Shown here one piece after another: positions 24,601-37,841 of a stretch of 64,000 bases of DNA. The notes under the pieces were generated by a model. That model saw only the letters and a program-made list of their open reading frames with translations. It had not been told where the DNA came from and made no database searches. The translations under genes and the position numbers were made by a program. Position 1 is the first letter of the stretch. Each line of letters begins with the position of its first letter. Origin of the DNA: Rhizophagus clarus (lineage: Eukaryota > Glomeromycota > Glomeromycetes > Glomerales > Glomeraceae); assembly GCA_015698045.1 (NCBI GenBank), contig BLAL01000225.1:186001-250000 (forward strand), written 5' to 3'.

Positions 24601-25386
24601 TTAGATGAAAATGTAGAAATTTTTAAGAAAGTATTATTAATGCAAGAAAAAAGATTAACTAAACGTAATTCAAATATCATTTCTACAAAAGAAAGAAATC
24701 TCGGTATGAATTTTTTTATATTTTATATTTATTTATTTAATATTTTACTCATTTAACCTTTTGATCCTTATTTTATAATAGCAATTAAGCTACGAGATAA
24801 ACTTGCTAGTATAATATCGGAAGTAACGCCTTCTGACATTGTCTCATTTGATTCTATAGAATATGCCATGGACAATTTACCAATAAAGGAAAAGTTTTTT
24901 AAAGGTATGCTGCCACCAGATAAATCATTTGCTCATCATACCAACGAGGTTTCTCGTGATGCTTTTAGTACCTTCTCTGGAGTAGAAAAATCATCAGAAG
25001 ATATGGAAGCTGAGTATACAAGGAATGATGTAAACAGACAATTGAAATCCGAAGATTCATTGCCACAAGCACCACAATCAGTGCCTCAAACAATATCTCA
25101 ACAGTCATTACATCATTCAACTTCATCTGCTTCACATCCGCTACCAATTTCTTCTTCAATGACCTATCCTCGTACCCAAATTCCAATGCGAATGTCATAT
25201 GGAACATCTCAAGGTATGCCTGCTAGTTATCAAACGACTTATCAAAGAACAACATCACATGTTCCTCCTTATTATCATCCTTCGCAACGTTATCCTCCAA
25301 CTTATGGATATCCTTACTATCCACAATATGGTGGCTATCCAATGAGCCATTCTGCGTGGCAACAAAGATCAAGTTATTTTCAATGA
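21660..25386 (+). CDS. Unrecognised nuclear-type protein with tandem acidic repeats
   Basis: Eight exons: 21660-21693, 21823-22450, 22513-22645, 22712-22889, 22979-23086, 23298-23438, 23510-24703, 24782-25386; all joins keep frame, 1006 residues. N-terminus basic (KRKRRS, SKRAKLS), likely nuclear. A helical block (YNDYQKFLALMNKLVDIFEM, then AYKCLNEFQDDF, NAGMNFLKFGDRLFEQAY) recalls the spacing of a bromodomain or chromatin subunit but I cannot place it. KFHKYKAYASFAPIYDSST precedes an acidic stretch and eleven or more repeats of 20-23 residues. The C-terminus is Gln/Ser/Pro/Tyr-rich (YPYYPQYGGYP). A role in chromatin or transcription is only a guess from composition. Confidence 0.7.
23761..24475 (+). 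repeat. In-frame minisatellite, 63-69 nt units
   Basis: About eleven tandem units code NKQNNSNEEMSQMENLETTL-like repeats. The first three units are 23 residues (ending LPEP or LPES), later ones 20-21. Conserved points are NS..EE and LE.tLP. Unit length stays a multiple of three, so the frame is kept. Confidence 0.9.
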
Positions 25387-25834
25387 AGAGCATGGCAAAA
25401 ACGGTAAAACGGTAAAAACGATACAATAAATCAGGTAAAAAAGAGATATATCTTTTAATTTGAAAAATTAAACTTTTATTTTGTATAAATGTTTTCATTT
25501 GGGAAAATTCAGTTTAATGTAAATATATAAATTTTTTGGATCAACATTTTGATACCAAAACAATAATACTACTATATTAGTGCGAACGTGTAGTTTGTCA
25601 ATTGTATATGTTTAGATTTTAGCATTACTTCATATTTCATATCCTGATAATTAATTTTTATATAATTAAGATAATTAAGATATTACATTTATTATAGACA
25701 TATTTAGTTGAACTAAAAAATATTAATACTTTTAATTTTTAAAAATAAACAAACGAATGAATAATGAATTTCTTTTAAAATTTGAAACTTGTCCTAATCA
25801 GTTGTCAACTATTTTTACTTCTACAATTATTTAT
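25387..25834. other. Convergent 3' gap
   Basis: AT-rich 3' flanks of the repeat-rich gene (plus) and TAF1B (minus). Nothing else is seen. Confidence 0.6.
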
Positions 25835-28650
25835 TCATAATCCTTCTTTTTCGATAGCTTTTAATAGATCAACTTCGACTTTCATGATATTATTTTGTAA
25901 TTCATCGACAGTTTCACCAATCATATTAGAAGCAAATATTAGAACTCTTTCATAATCTTCATGATAATCCCCTAATAATTGAACTTTTTTTTCATACTCT
26001 GACTTAGAATTCGGAATTTGATAAGCAGTATATTTTTCTCCAAAAAACAATCTTGAATCTTTAGAATCTTCGGGTTTCTTAAATAAAAAAGTCGAATATC
26101 TATGACGTATAATGTCTAAAGGTTTTGGTAATTTTATTTTTTCATCATCTACCTCCATACTAATATTAGTGTTGGCAAGTTGTATAGAAGGATGAATATT
26201 CCTTGCAGGTACAGATTGATTATATTCATTACGATCGAAATCTGCTGTATTATATAATATTTTTAACTCATATTCAATAGGTTTTGCTGAACTAAGGTTT
26301 TCGTATACTTTGTCTAAATCTTCTCTAGTTTTTAACATTCGAAAATTTTCTGCAAGCTCCAATTTTTCAATTTGCATTTTAAGTTTTTCTTCAGGAAAAA
26401 TTTTTTCTAGTGAAGGTGCTCCTTTTCTTCTAAAATCAATTGATTCTCTTTTTTCTTCCATAAGTAAATTCAAATCGGATTCAAATTTATTAGATTTAAT
26501 TTCCTGTACAATTTTTTTTTCATTAAGTATCTTAAATGGTTTTGATCTTTCCTCAATTTCTATAAAGTTTTTTTTTTTTTTGAAGTGATAATTAGTTTTG
26601 TTGTAACACAAGATGGCGTAAATAAAGATTTTATATACCTGTGTACTTCTTCTCTTGATCAATATGATATGATGTTTTTGTCCTTTCAGACGGTTTTAGT
26701 ATTCGATCTGTGTCTCCCAATAGATCAGCACAAAATTGAATGTACTGATCTGGATTCATGTTCATCCATTCTTTTACATCGCTTTATTCGAACAAATATG
26801 CTAAATAATTAGAAACCGTTTTTATAGAAAAGTGATGCATTGTTAAAAAACGTCAAATAAATAACTTACGATACATCACTAGGAACTTCTCTTTTAAATT
26901 CTGCTTCCTTTCTGTCACTTAAAGTTTTTATCCAACTTTCAAACGAAGGGAAATATTTAGCATATTGATCATTTTCTCCTGGAAACCTAATAAAAAGATT
27001 TTCTTAAAAAAAAGATATAATAAAAAAAAAAAAAGAAAATTATTACATTGACACTAACCTTCTATGCTCATCTAAACCATAAACTATTTTAGTAACAATA
27101 ATAACGACTGCCATTAATAATGCCTGGGGCCGATAATTCAGATTATACTCATAAGAAAGTTTTAAATTGATTAATTGTGCAAGTTCCTTAGAAGCAACAT
27201 AAAATTCCACTATATATAATAATAATAAACAAACATAGTCTTGCTTAACACTTGAAATTACAAAAAAGTAAGGGAAAATAACTAATAAATTAATACCTGG
27301 TAACATTAAATCTTTAATGTAACGATAAAGTACAGGTGGTGCATTAATTTCTGGAAAGCATATTCCATATTCACATTTGTAAAAATCTAGAAATTTTGCT
27401 TCCAAGTCAAATAACCTTTTACATGTTATTAAAAACTATAAATATATTAAAGTTTTGATCGTTGATATTACAAAGCTTTCCGTAGAAAGTTTAGAATTAA
27501 AGAACGAACAACTAACTTTAGGTTCAAGTCTATTAATTCGAGATCCAAGATGTAATTTCACATTCTTAGGCAAATATTTACGTGCCGAATTAAATTGTAA
27601 AGTATTATTATGTATCCACCTAACCAAAAAAGTCACACGCATATATTTAAAATTATAGTCACTCCCTTACATCTAGTCAGGAATTTAATTAGATCGCTTA
27701 CCGATTTAAATCGGCAATTAATATAGGTAATCTTAACCATACACAACCAAGATGTAAAATAGCCAAAATATATTGTACTCTTAATACATTTATAATTTCT
27801 TCATATCCAGTTTTTCTCGTTGATTTTTTATGTTTTACTCGAGTAGTTGTGGCGTCTCCAAATTCACCATAATCTTCATCCGAAGAGCTTGGTGGGATTT
27901 CAAACAACGCCTCAATATTATCTTGATCATCTTTCTCATCTTCCTCCTCTCCTTGATCTTGCATATTTGAAGAATTACCATTATTATCGACATCAACATC
28001 CATTGACTCTGTTTGAACCGCAGGAGTATCCTTTGATCGGATTTTATCGATACCATTGAATTTATTAACGTATATTATCCATAAATGTTTGCAAACATGC
28101 TATAAATGGTGATTTAATAATGAATTAAACCAAGAAAGAATTATATTACTTTTATTTTTAAAGCAATTCAAATTACTTCAAGCTGTGGAGTAACTCTCAT
28201 ATCTTGAATCATTGTTTGTACGTGAAGTCGAAGTACAAATTGAATTGCAACAAATTCAATCCAAAGCCAATCTTTTTCATTATCATATGCGTACCTTTTC
28301 TCTATTTAATTAAAAGAATCAAAAAACTTTCGCTTCGTATTTTGTTCAGTTTATTAAAATGATATGTGTATTGAATAGAATTACCTACAACAGCAACTTT
28401 TTCATTTTTTTTTACTCTATTACGTTTCTTTGTTCCTCCTTGTCCAGGGTCAATAACTTCATTTTCTTGTACCAAATAACTCTATTAAATATATTAAAAA
28501 ATTGGCTTACTAATTTTTATTATGCCTAATAAAATCTTTTCATTACAAATGTACCTCACGTTGGTGCCCATATTGACATACTAACCCTCCTAAATTGTCA
28601 TAAAACCATTTCCTAGATTTACAAATAGAACACTGCCCTCCTTGTATCAT
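25835..28650 (-). CDS. RRN7: TAF1B/Rrn7 RNA polymerase I initiation factor
   Basis: About ten exons: 28555-28650, 28385-28481, 28177-28301, 27702-28099, from 27619 down, one ending 27297, 27059-27209, 26870-26986, 26639-26781, 25835-26559. The start MIQGGQCSICKSRKWFYDNL leads a zinc ribbon (C7, C10, C25, H29; CQYGH) that is the TFIIB-like ribbon of Rrn7/TAF1B. A cyclin-like region follows with LHLGCVWLRLPILIADLNRW. An acidic insert (EEEDEKDDQD) lies between. The protein bridges core factor/SL1 to Pol I. The join between the exon starting 27619 and the one containing FLDFYKCEYGICFPEI is uncertain: no phase-matching strong donor is seen. A CACGTGA box lies 62 bp upstream of the start. Confidence 0.87.
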
Positions 28651-29221
28651 ATTAAACAATCTTATTTTTCCGACACTTACTGATTACAATATTTCTTAAA
28701 TAAATGATCGTCACGTGATACTCATTTACATGACATATCTGGTAAGCAATTTTTATGTATTTTTTTAGTATAATAAAATAATTTCAATATGGGATTCTGA
28801 GTCGCTGTATACAATGAGCATATGCGTAATTCAATTTTGCATTAAATTGTTTCCAAAAAAATAATAATAAATCGAAATCATGTAAAATCGCGAGGTCAAA
28901 TCCCCTGTAATTCATGATTATAACAAAGACAATTTTTTAGGAATTAATATTCTCCATTTGCGTACCAAATCGGCTATTGAATTATTTATAAGCCAGATTC
29001 GGTGATTGAACAGGAGGTTTATACGTATCATTGTTCATGACAAGTTGAAAATGGTAAACTTTTTGTGTCTGTCCATACCATTCAAAACATTATTATTTGA
29101 GAGAACTCATTATTTTTCTCTAACTATATCTACAAAAATCGATTAATTTAAATAACTTGGCCAAACATTAAAATATTCTAAATTTTTACATTGTTCAAAT
29201 CTATAAATTAAATATTAAACA
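28651..29221. other. Intergenic, TAF1B promoter and SLC41 3' flank
   Basis: Besides the CACGTGAT box nothing coding is seen. AT-rich with ordinary composition. Confidence 0.5.
28712..28717. promoter_or_regulatory. CACGTG box upstream of TAF1B
   Basis: TCACGTGAT at 28711-28719, 62 bp before the TAF1B start (minus strand). It is the same element as at the TAF1A-like gene. Confidence 0.5.
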
Positions 29222-31284
29222 TTAATGATGAGGTTTTTTAATATGATTTTCAACATGAAGTCCTATTTCAGATAACCCCCAATACGAAAACGCTAATAAT
29301 CCAGTACCTACGACATCAACAATAGCAGTTCTATAATGGTCAGAATTTAAAATAGATGTTAGTAAATTATAAATATTTATTTACTTTTACTGGATTTATA
29401 ACTCACATGTAAGGTAATGAATAATTATCGGGATCGTATTCGTTGTGCCACAACCAAAGTGTCAATCTTTTAGAAAGAATAAGCGTAAATGCAACCTGTA
29501 TAAATTAATTAAGTTAATTACAAACTCGATTTTATAAAGAAAGAAAAAAGAAAAAATATTCATTTGCTACATACACATATTATCGAAACAAATAAATAAG
29601 TAATAGAAAAACTCCAAGAAAGATTCACATGTCCAACATCGAACCACCAAGCAAATATTAAAAATACAATTTCAATTGGTATATGAACCAGGAATAACAC
29701 GATTTCCGAGTGACGATAATTTTCTTCTTCACCACTATGAAGACGAGTTGAAATTCTTGACGCGTAAATAGATCCTAAATTACCAGCAATACCATTTAAC
29801 ACAGGAGTTAGAAGTGCAAGCCCATTATAATGTTCTATGTATCGTTCTAAAACCAAGCCGGCCATGCTAAAAAAAATTATGTCAACATCACTTAGAACTA
29901 TACTTGAAACAAAATCACAAAGATTACACACCTTGCAATAACCATAGCCATGAACAATGGACTCCACCCGCTTACTAACAAGTCGTGAACGGTTTGATTC
30001 GACCATACAAAGCGCACCCATAAAGGAATACTTGCTGCAAGGATGAAAAACATTGCAGTGCTGACATATGTGTCTATAATTATAATTATACGTAAATATC
30101 TGCCGCGCACGTAATATTTGGAAAAATTTTTACTTACGAAGATATTGCAATAAGATTTCGCCACAAGTCGCGAGAATGATTAAAGTAAGTAAATCACCCA
30201 GCGACGAAGCCATTGGGCATGCAATGTTATCTTTTAAATTGTTTAAACATGTTTAGATTCGACTGTGAATTTTAAATAGAAAAAAATAAAGACACTTACC
30301 AGGATTAATCCGAAAACGCCTACATAATATTATAAGAACGCACATGAAAGTTCCCAATATCATGCTACTTAATGCTGCGCAAACCATTGAGGCAACTATT
30401 ACAAGAATACTCTCACTATATGTACTCACATGATCTGAATGAAATACGACTCCCTCGAGAAATGAAAACAATCCAGCAATTGCGCCAACGATCAGGGATT
30501 GAACTTGAAGAACTGCTAAATTACCCCAAACCAACGCGTATCGAACAGATGGTTTATCTAATTCTCCTAAATTCGACTTTTGGTATATTCAAATATATCA
30601 CGTTAGAAATTACATTATTCTATATGTGGAGCTTATATTCCATTTTATTCATACCAATGTGGATAACCGAGACGCTAAATTCATCTCGAGATTTCCTTTT
30701 AAATTTAACAATACCGGTACCAAGACAAATAACTCTGTAACTTTGGTAAAAACAGGCCAATACTAATTGTAAAGTTGACGTTAGTCGTATTTGATGAGTG
30801 CCAATTAGAAGTTATCGATCACCTACTTGAACGATATCCAAAAGCCATCCAGCTAACATTAAACCAGCCACTGATATAAGTAAAGGAGGAACTGCCTAAT
30901 AATAATAGATTAGTATAATAATATAGATAAATATATGTAAAAATAAAGAACATATACCTCATAAGCCAAACTATGTTCACTCTTCACTTCAATTTTGTCC
31001 AATATGTTTTGCTTCTTTGAATCTATGGCCAAATCCGTATCCGAATCATCGTCATTCGTATAAACTTCTGCATATTCATTATTTGTTTGTCCACGAATTC
31101 GCTCAAACATAGTAGAAGCTACTGTATTTGAAGAAGCGAGTAAACGTCGAGAACTTTCATTTTCGCTATTCAAAGGTTCTGAAGAAGTTCTCGAGGAAAA
31201 ACTTCCAAAAGTGTTCACAGTTTCAACAGGTGCTCTTTTTTCTAAATCATTTTCAGTTTCCAAGTCTACAGATGATAATAGCAT
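29222..31284 (-). CDS. SLC41/MgtE-like magnesium transporter
   Basis: Nine exons: 30958-31284, 30827-30895, 30655-30762, 30300-30576, 30138-30230, 29932-30073, 29575-29866, 29407-29495, 29222-29330; sum 501 codons in frame. Start [12 protein letters not shown] (31284). N-terminal 105 residues are acidic and cytosolic. The two MgtE-type halves are clear: [35 protein letters not shown] and [20 protein letters not shown] in the first; [18 protein letters not shown] and [10 protein letters not shown] with [13 protein letters not shown] in the second. The family moves Mg2+ across plasma or organelle membranes. In the second half the DPDN motif is followed by MITAIVD where human SLC41A1 has LTALGD. 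Confidence 0.93.
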
Positions 31285-32376
31285 TTCTTTTAGAAAACGC
31301 TTTTTTGTTGATATACGCAACTACAAGCGTTTTGATATTACCAGAAATACAGATGGAACTCCAATATAGGGAAGTATTATAAAGGGTAAGTGATTTAATA
31401 AATTATGCTTCGTCCTGAATCTTGAATATTTAAATAAAAAAACAGGTACTAATTTAAAAGTTCGGTCACTTTATGTAATGAGGCGCATAACGAGTACCTC
31501 CAATCAAATTAAACTATTATAAATTTATTAATACTTTTTTTTATAAATCGAATCTAACCTTTCAATTGTCGGTTTTTTTTATGCTTACCATTCTCACAAT
31601 CAACTTCTTAAATTTAAATTTCCAAATTAGTGATCGATTTTTAAATTAAATTAACAATTTTAACGATCAATAGTTTTCTATATCTGATATCTTGTAATAA
31701 CCTGTTTCGTTTACACGTGATTATAATCACGAGCCTTAAAGAGAATTTTGGGTAAACATTAAAAATTGAGGCTCGGTTTATCTTTATGAAGAAAATATTG
31801 CTTTTGACCTATCTAAACGACACACGAATTGGAATCACTTTAATTTCATACGGTTAAGTATCATATACCCATTGAAATAAACTTAAATGATGCTAATATT
31901 TTTGTGCTTCTATATATTGAATTAACGCTCGGACTTGTAGATTATACAATATACACTGATTTTTTTGCTTTTTGCTTGTGAATTAGTTAATTTCACGTGA
32001 ATCGAAAATGATAATCGTTACCCGGTTTAAAAAATATTTTGGTTACATTATTTACATTAAAGAATTATGGCAATACCATGCAAGAATGCTATTTCCAAAT
32101 AAGTGCAATGTATGATGATGAAAAAATTATATAAAAAAAAACTCGAAACATTTTCCTATTATATTCGGTTTTGTTTTACTTTCTCCAACATATTTATTCT
32201 CTTTACATGCACCATATATACAAATTAATTTGCCCAAACATAATTTTTTCTTAAAATAATACATTTCCGTTTGGTGATGCAATAAGAGCTTGGGACTTTT
32301 GATTGCAACCAACTTTTTATTCATAATTATTAGTTGACCAGTATTAAAAGTTTAACAACTTTAATATCAAGACAAG
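31285..32376. other. Divergent promoter region, SLC41 / TBC gene
   Basis: About 1.1 kb with two CACGTGA boxes (31714-31719 and 31994-31999). No credible exon. It is the longest non-repeat gap in the gene-dense part and may hold long 5' UTRs. Confidence 0.5.
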
Positions 32377-35300
32377 ATGGCAGAAATTGATAAAGGAACC
32401 GTTGAACCGACAAAAAATGAACATGCTATCACAGAGGTTCCAATAAACTCAAACTTTAAACACATTACACTTGACGAAGAAAATGATTCCGAAGTTGACA
32501 ACTTTGCCGATGCTTATAGTCAAGTTGATGTTGAAGAGAATGATCCGTATGATTATAATGATTATACTTCAAATTATGAGAGTGATTACGAAGAATCAGA
32601 TGAACAAAAGGAAATTGATTTAACTCAAGAAAACAAAGTTGACAAAAATACTAATATTTCTTCTGACGTTCAAGGTCAAACCTTAATTTCTAGTTCGTTT
32701 TCAAATGATGACATTTCAAACGTCAATGAAAAGCCCGAAATTTCTTCAACTATAGAATCGAGAACTGAAATTTCAACTGAGGGGAATAAAGTCGAAAATA
32801 CTATTGCGTCTACTATTACTTCTAATGATCAAGGTCAAAATTCTATTTCTAATACGTCCTCAAATGGTGAAGTTTCAAACGAAAAAAAAATTGATGAAAA
32901 AACTGATATAGATATTTCACCAATTACAGCACAATTAAGACGTGAAAATGCAAGCCGTACTTCTAGTACTGATTCTTTTCAAACAGATGTATCAGAAAAA
33001 GAAAACTCTAATGTTTCCGACCATGAAAGTGATACATCATATGAAAAAGATGAATTAGAAAAAGGTGAAAAAATAATTAGACCCATAGACCAGGATAAAA
33101 TAAGAACTGATTCCGGTAAAGATATCGTAACGACTGAAGTTGAAAGCAAACCTGGTTCTTCCGAAGAGGTACTACCAAGTACACTTAAATCCGATGATGA
33201 TTCCGGTGAGGATAAATTAGGTAATTCTTTGGATAATTTAATAGAAAAGACCTCAAATAGTTCTTCAGAAGAAACTGAAGATAAATCTGGTGAAAATAAT
33301 GAAATAGAAGAAAAAAGCGATAAATTTAATAAGAAATTAGTAGAGAATTCTCCTATGGAAATTACTTCAGAAACTGTTGCTGATAATAAAGTAATATCAG
33401 AATCTTCGGTTGAATTTAAAAATAAGAAATTAGAAAATATTAATTCCAATGCTAATTATGGAGAAAATCCGCAAAATATTCCGGATCATAAACCGGAAAT
33501 TTTGCCAATTAATACCAGTTTTTCTTCATTTTCTTCTGAATACAAACAAAACGTAAGAGATTCAATGACCGAATCTTTTACTTCAAAACCTAATGGTTTT
33601 TCTTCGATTTCAATGTATCAATCAGTCGACTTTACAAATGAGAGAGAAAACACAAATACAATTTTAGAAAAAAATGCTTTAAATCGTATTTCTGTAGCTT
33701 CTCTTAGAGAAAATCCAGAATTAAATGATATTTCTTTAGATGATGAATCTTCAAATATTAATGATTCACCTAAAGAATGGAATTTTTCTGATTGGGGTTT
33801 CCCAAAAACACCCACTTCGTTAAAATCAATTTCTACTTTTTTTAGTCCACGTTCAACCACTTCTACTGTTACTTCAACATCATCAAAAAGTAGCAGTAGT
33901 AGTGATTCCCGTCGTATGTCAACTGTATCAATGACATCTACTGGTTCTAATTATGATTTATTATTAGCAAGGCTTGAAAGGGAAAACCAACTTTTACAAG
34001 AAGACCCAAAAGCAAAAAGAATGTCTCTTCAAGGGATTGCTGAATTAAAGGCTAGCTTTGAACGTGTACAACATGAAGCTCAGATAGACGATGGTATTGA
34101 TTGGGGTAAATTATTAATTTAATGTAATTTTTAGGTCGACTTGTTTTAGCCAATTTTATAATTATATTTCTTTCTTTTTTTTTTTTTTAGACTTTTGGGG
34201 TGAAATAATTTCTGATTATGAAACAGTTGCAAGGACACAGCCGCGTCAATTGTCAAAAATGATTCAGAAAGGGATTCCACAAGCTTTGCGTGGTATGATA
34301 TGGCAGCTTATGTCAAAATCTAAAGACAGTGAATTAGAGTCGACTTATGCACAATTATTAAAGGAAACGAGTACTCACGAAAAAATGATAATGAGAGATT
34401 TAAATAGGACTTTTCCTAAACATGAATTTTTTCAAGATCAAGACGGTTTAGGACAAGAAGGATTATTCAATGTAGTAAAGGCATACTCACTTTATGATAC
34501 AGAAGTTGGATATTGTCAAGGAATATCCTTTGTTGTTGGGCCTTTACTTTTAAATGTAAATTTTACTATTTTAAAAGAGAAAAAAAATTATTACGTCCCT
34601 TTATTGATCTATTATATTTTCATACGTAGATGCCTGACGAAGAAGCTTTTTGTGTTCTTGTTAAATTAATGACATTTTACAATATGCGAAGTCACTTTTT
34701 GCCTGGCATGGACGGTTTGCAGCTTCGTCTTTATCAATTTGATCGACTTGTTGAAGAAATGCTTCCCAAAGTTCACAATCACTTACAGGCACAAGGAATA
34801 AATTCTTCGATGTATGCTTCACAATGGTTTATGACACTTTTTGCATATAAATTCCCTTTGTCCTTAGTTTTTAGGATATATGATACTATTTTCACTGAAG
34901 GAATTGAAGCTATATTCCGATTTAGCATTGCACTTTTAAAGAAAAATGAAAAAAGAATTGTAGAAATGGAATTCGAAACGTTATTAGAATACTTAAAAAG
35001 TGGATTATTTGAAAATTATCAGGTTTATATCATTAGTAATTTTATTGTTATTATTATTTCGGTTTTCTCCCTAATTTATAACTTTTACTTATTAGATTAA
35101 CCATACCGGAGTTTTAGCTCAACTAGTCAAAGAAACACAGTATCATACTAATGATTTCGTTAAAGATGCATATAATATACGGATTACTCCTAAAAAATTA
35201 AATAAATATCAACAAGCATATTATGCACATCAAGAAGCTGAAAAAAGAAAGTTATTAGCAGAAACTGAAGCAATAGAAAAATTACGATCAAATAATAGTC

Positions 35301-35683
35301 AATTATCAAGTCGTGTCAAACAATTAGAAAGTAGTCTACAAACGCTTAATAGAGAACACGTAGAATTAGCTAATGAATTAATTAATACTAGAATGGAGTT
35401 AGCTAAATCCGATGATGAAAACAAAGAACTACATTCAACAGTAGAAGAATTACGTAAAACAATTGAACTTCAACCAGCAGAAGTCGAAGCTAAATTAAGG
35501 GAAGAAATGAATATTTTAGCCGAAAAAAATATTAGTCTTGTACAAAAAAATAACCTTTTAGAAGATCAATTAGCAAATTTAGAGAATATGCTAATTGAAA
35601 GTAAAATGAGATATGCTGAAAGTGAAAATGAAAGAGAAGTATTACAAAGAAAATGGAATGATTTAAAAAAGGCTTTAGGATAA
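32377..35683 (+). CDS. TBC-domain Rab GTPase-activating protein (Gyp5/EVI5-like)
   Basis: Four exons: 32377-34105, 34191-34555, 34630-35022, 35096-35683; 1024 residues. The first 560 residues are disordered and Ser/Glu/Asp-rich. The TBC domain starts near FWGEIISDYE and contains GIPQALRGMIWQLM, the Arg-finger motif IMRDLNRTFP and the Gln-finger motif GYCQGISFVV, then LPGMDGLQLRLYQFDRLVEE and YASQWFMTLFAYKFPL. Both catalytic fingers are present, so it should speed GTP hydrolysis on a Rab. The last 190 residues form a coiled coil (AHQEAEKRKLLAETEAIEKL onward), as in Gyp5/EVI5, which act in secretion and endosome recycling. Confidence 0.92.
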
Positions 35684-35926
35684 TTTGTTTTCCAAAGAAA
35701 ATCGATTATCTATTGTGTATATTATTTTTTTTTATCTTCGTCTTTTTTATAGATTTCCTTCGATTCGTTCTTTCTCTATAAATTATTGGCTTTATCATTG
35801 CATAATTGTATATAAATACTACTCTTATCATTTTTCTGACCTACGATAAAATTATAACCCTACTAAAAAAAAAAAGCTAATAGAAATTATTTAGTTGATT
35901 ATTTACCAATAAAATTCTAACATTTT

Positions 35927-35934
35927 CACGTGAT
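35927..35934. promoter_or_regulatory. CACGTGAT box
   Basis: TCACGTGAT at 35926-35934, 60 bp upstream of the ATG at 35987. Confidence 0.5.
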
Positions 35935-35986
35935 TATATCAATATAAAATCAGATTGAGTCAAATTGTTTCCTTGAATCAGTTATA

Positions 35987-37178
35987 ATGTCTGTTCCTAA
36001 TAGCACAAAAACTCAAGACAAGACGGAAGAACAACCTTGTGAATTACCTGATAATTCTATCTCTCCTGACGTTGAAGAAGACAGTTCACAATCACCTGAT
36101 ACAACACAACATGTAACACTACCAATTTTTAATTTTCGAACTAACTTTAGAAATATCTACATAAGTCCAATCACCAATCCTTCTAACATACCACTTAATA
36201 GAGATTATGATAGTGAATTGGAATTATCACCACCACAACCAAAATGGGATGAATTTTGTATCCAATGGTGTAAGCAAAAAGATTTAAATCGCGATAAATC
36301 GATTATACCAGAATGCAAAATGTTATGTTTTAGAAAATTTAATAATCAATTCAAAAATGATTTGTTAAAAAAAAGAATAATGGCTAAAGAAGAATTAAAA
36401 AATCACCATAACAAATATGAAGTTAAAAATGTTGCTCAAGTATTATATAGTAAAGGTGTAAATGAAGAAGAACGTAAAGTACCAAGAAACTTTCTGGATG
36501 GATATTATTTGTATTATATAAAAGGATTAGAATTTTGTCAGAAACACACTGAAGGTATTATAAGATAGCTTTATTTAGAATCTTTTGTTTACGCATTTAG
36601 AATTGTTATTTACTTTTCTTTCTTTCAATTAGGTATGAAGAACGATGAAATTTCAAATCGATCCACATGGATTCAAAATAATCCGTCAGTATAATGTTTG
36701 AATATATACATTGTTATCGTGTAAATATTAACATTGAATTCGTTATTCATAGAGAGGAATATGAAATAGATCTTGGTGAGAAATTTGAAAAAACCAAATC
36801 GGAAAGTTAGTAATTTCTTAGTTCATTAAAATTTATTTTTACAAAAGAAAAAATTATTTATTTCTGATTTTTAATTGCAATGTTATTTATTTTGTAGCAA
36901 CGCGCATAATAAAACGTGCATTTACTCCCGGATATCAATTTGCAAAAAGATATTTAGAATCATGGAGTGATGGAACTCAATCTTCATTTTTTAAAAGATT
37001 TTACGAAAGTGTACAACGTATGGATGCTGTTCATATTATGCAAGATAATGTAAAAAAGGCTATAGAAGTTTGGGTTGATGGAGGAGATGATAACGGTGGA
37101 ATCAATAGTGAACCTAATGGAAAAAATGGTAATGGGAATGATAAAAATCTTTCTGATGAAAGAAATGAAAAAGATTAA
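35987..37178 (+). CDS. Unrecognised 317-aa protein with Cys motif
   Basis: Four exons: 35987-36554, 36633-36684, 36753-36805, 36898-37178, joined in frame. Acidic, Ser/Pro-rich N-terminus. Then WDEFCIQWCKQKDLNRDKSI followed by PECKMLCFRKF: four Cys in the order C-x3-C-x13-C-x3-C, like a paired Cx3C helical hairpin. The remaining part is basic and helical (RIIKRAFTPGYQFAKRYLES), ending in a Gly/Asn-rich tail. Twin Cx3C spacing is known from small mitochondrial import clients, but this protein is longer and has no clear targeting signal. No family is recognised. Confidence 0.6.
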
Positions 37179-37306
37179 TTCAAACGGGATAAATTAAAAA
37201 TTTAATTATTTTTATACAAAAGAACAAATTTGTAATTTAATAATTGTACATATACATAAAATATGCCTTATTTATTAATCATATGAGAATGACATGAATT
37301 TTTAAT

Positions 37307-37830
37307 TTAAAATTCCCTTCCAGGCTTTTCTTCATTTTTATCTGTATCAGGAAAAGGTGTACTACATTTAAAACATACACTCCTAGATTGAAAATTATAA
37401 AATTCACAATTGGGACATATCCAGTCTCCTGCAGCTACTTCACGATATTTAGGTTTACTATCACAACTAAAACAATGATTTCTATAAGAAAAATTTTTAA
37501 ACCCACATTTTTCACAAATCCAATCACCAGGTCTTCTATCATCTCTGGATGGTGGTCCACGGTATATGTTTCTTCTAACATGAGCCTTTAGACAATAAAT
37601 TATACGCTTAATAAATTTCAACGAAAGTGACAAAACAAGCCTTTAAAATGTACCATAGTCAATGTTGGTAGAATTCTACTCCCATTAGTTTTACTGAAGA
37701 GAGTACTATTATTATTACTAGATACAAGAGTTATTTGGCGAACGAATATTGTTGCTCTTTGAAGTAATAAACGCGTATGTCTCAACATTTGTTTTTTATT
37801 CAACTGTATGAAAAACTCTATGATCATCAT
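37307..37830 (-). CDS. RanBP2-type double zinc-finger protein
   Basis: Two exons, 37654-37830 and 37307-37585; 151 residues from ATG 37830 (a second ATG follows at 37827 and a third opens MLRHTRLLLQRATIFVRQ). The C-terminal half has two RanBP2/ZRANB2-type fingers: GDWICEKCGFKNFSYRNHCF...C and GDWICPNCEFYNFQSRSVCF...C. Such fingers with the D-W-x-C and N-x6-C layout bind single-stranded RNA. The Arg/Leu/Ser-rich N-terminus looks like a mitochondrial presequence, which would suggest an organelle RNA-binding protein; this is inference. A CACGTGAT box lies 12 bp upstream of the first ATG. Confidence 0.8.
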
Positions 37831-37841
37831 ATTTTATACTT

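Noticed and set aside
32979-33449. 156-codon minus ORF, Ser-rich
   Set aside because: Antisense of the disordered N-terminus of the TBC protein, which has clear splicing and domains on plus.
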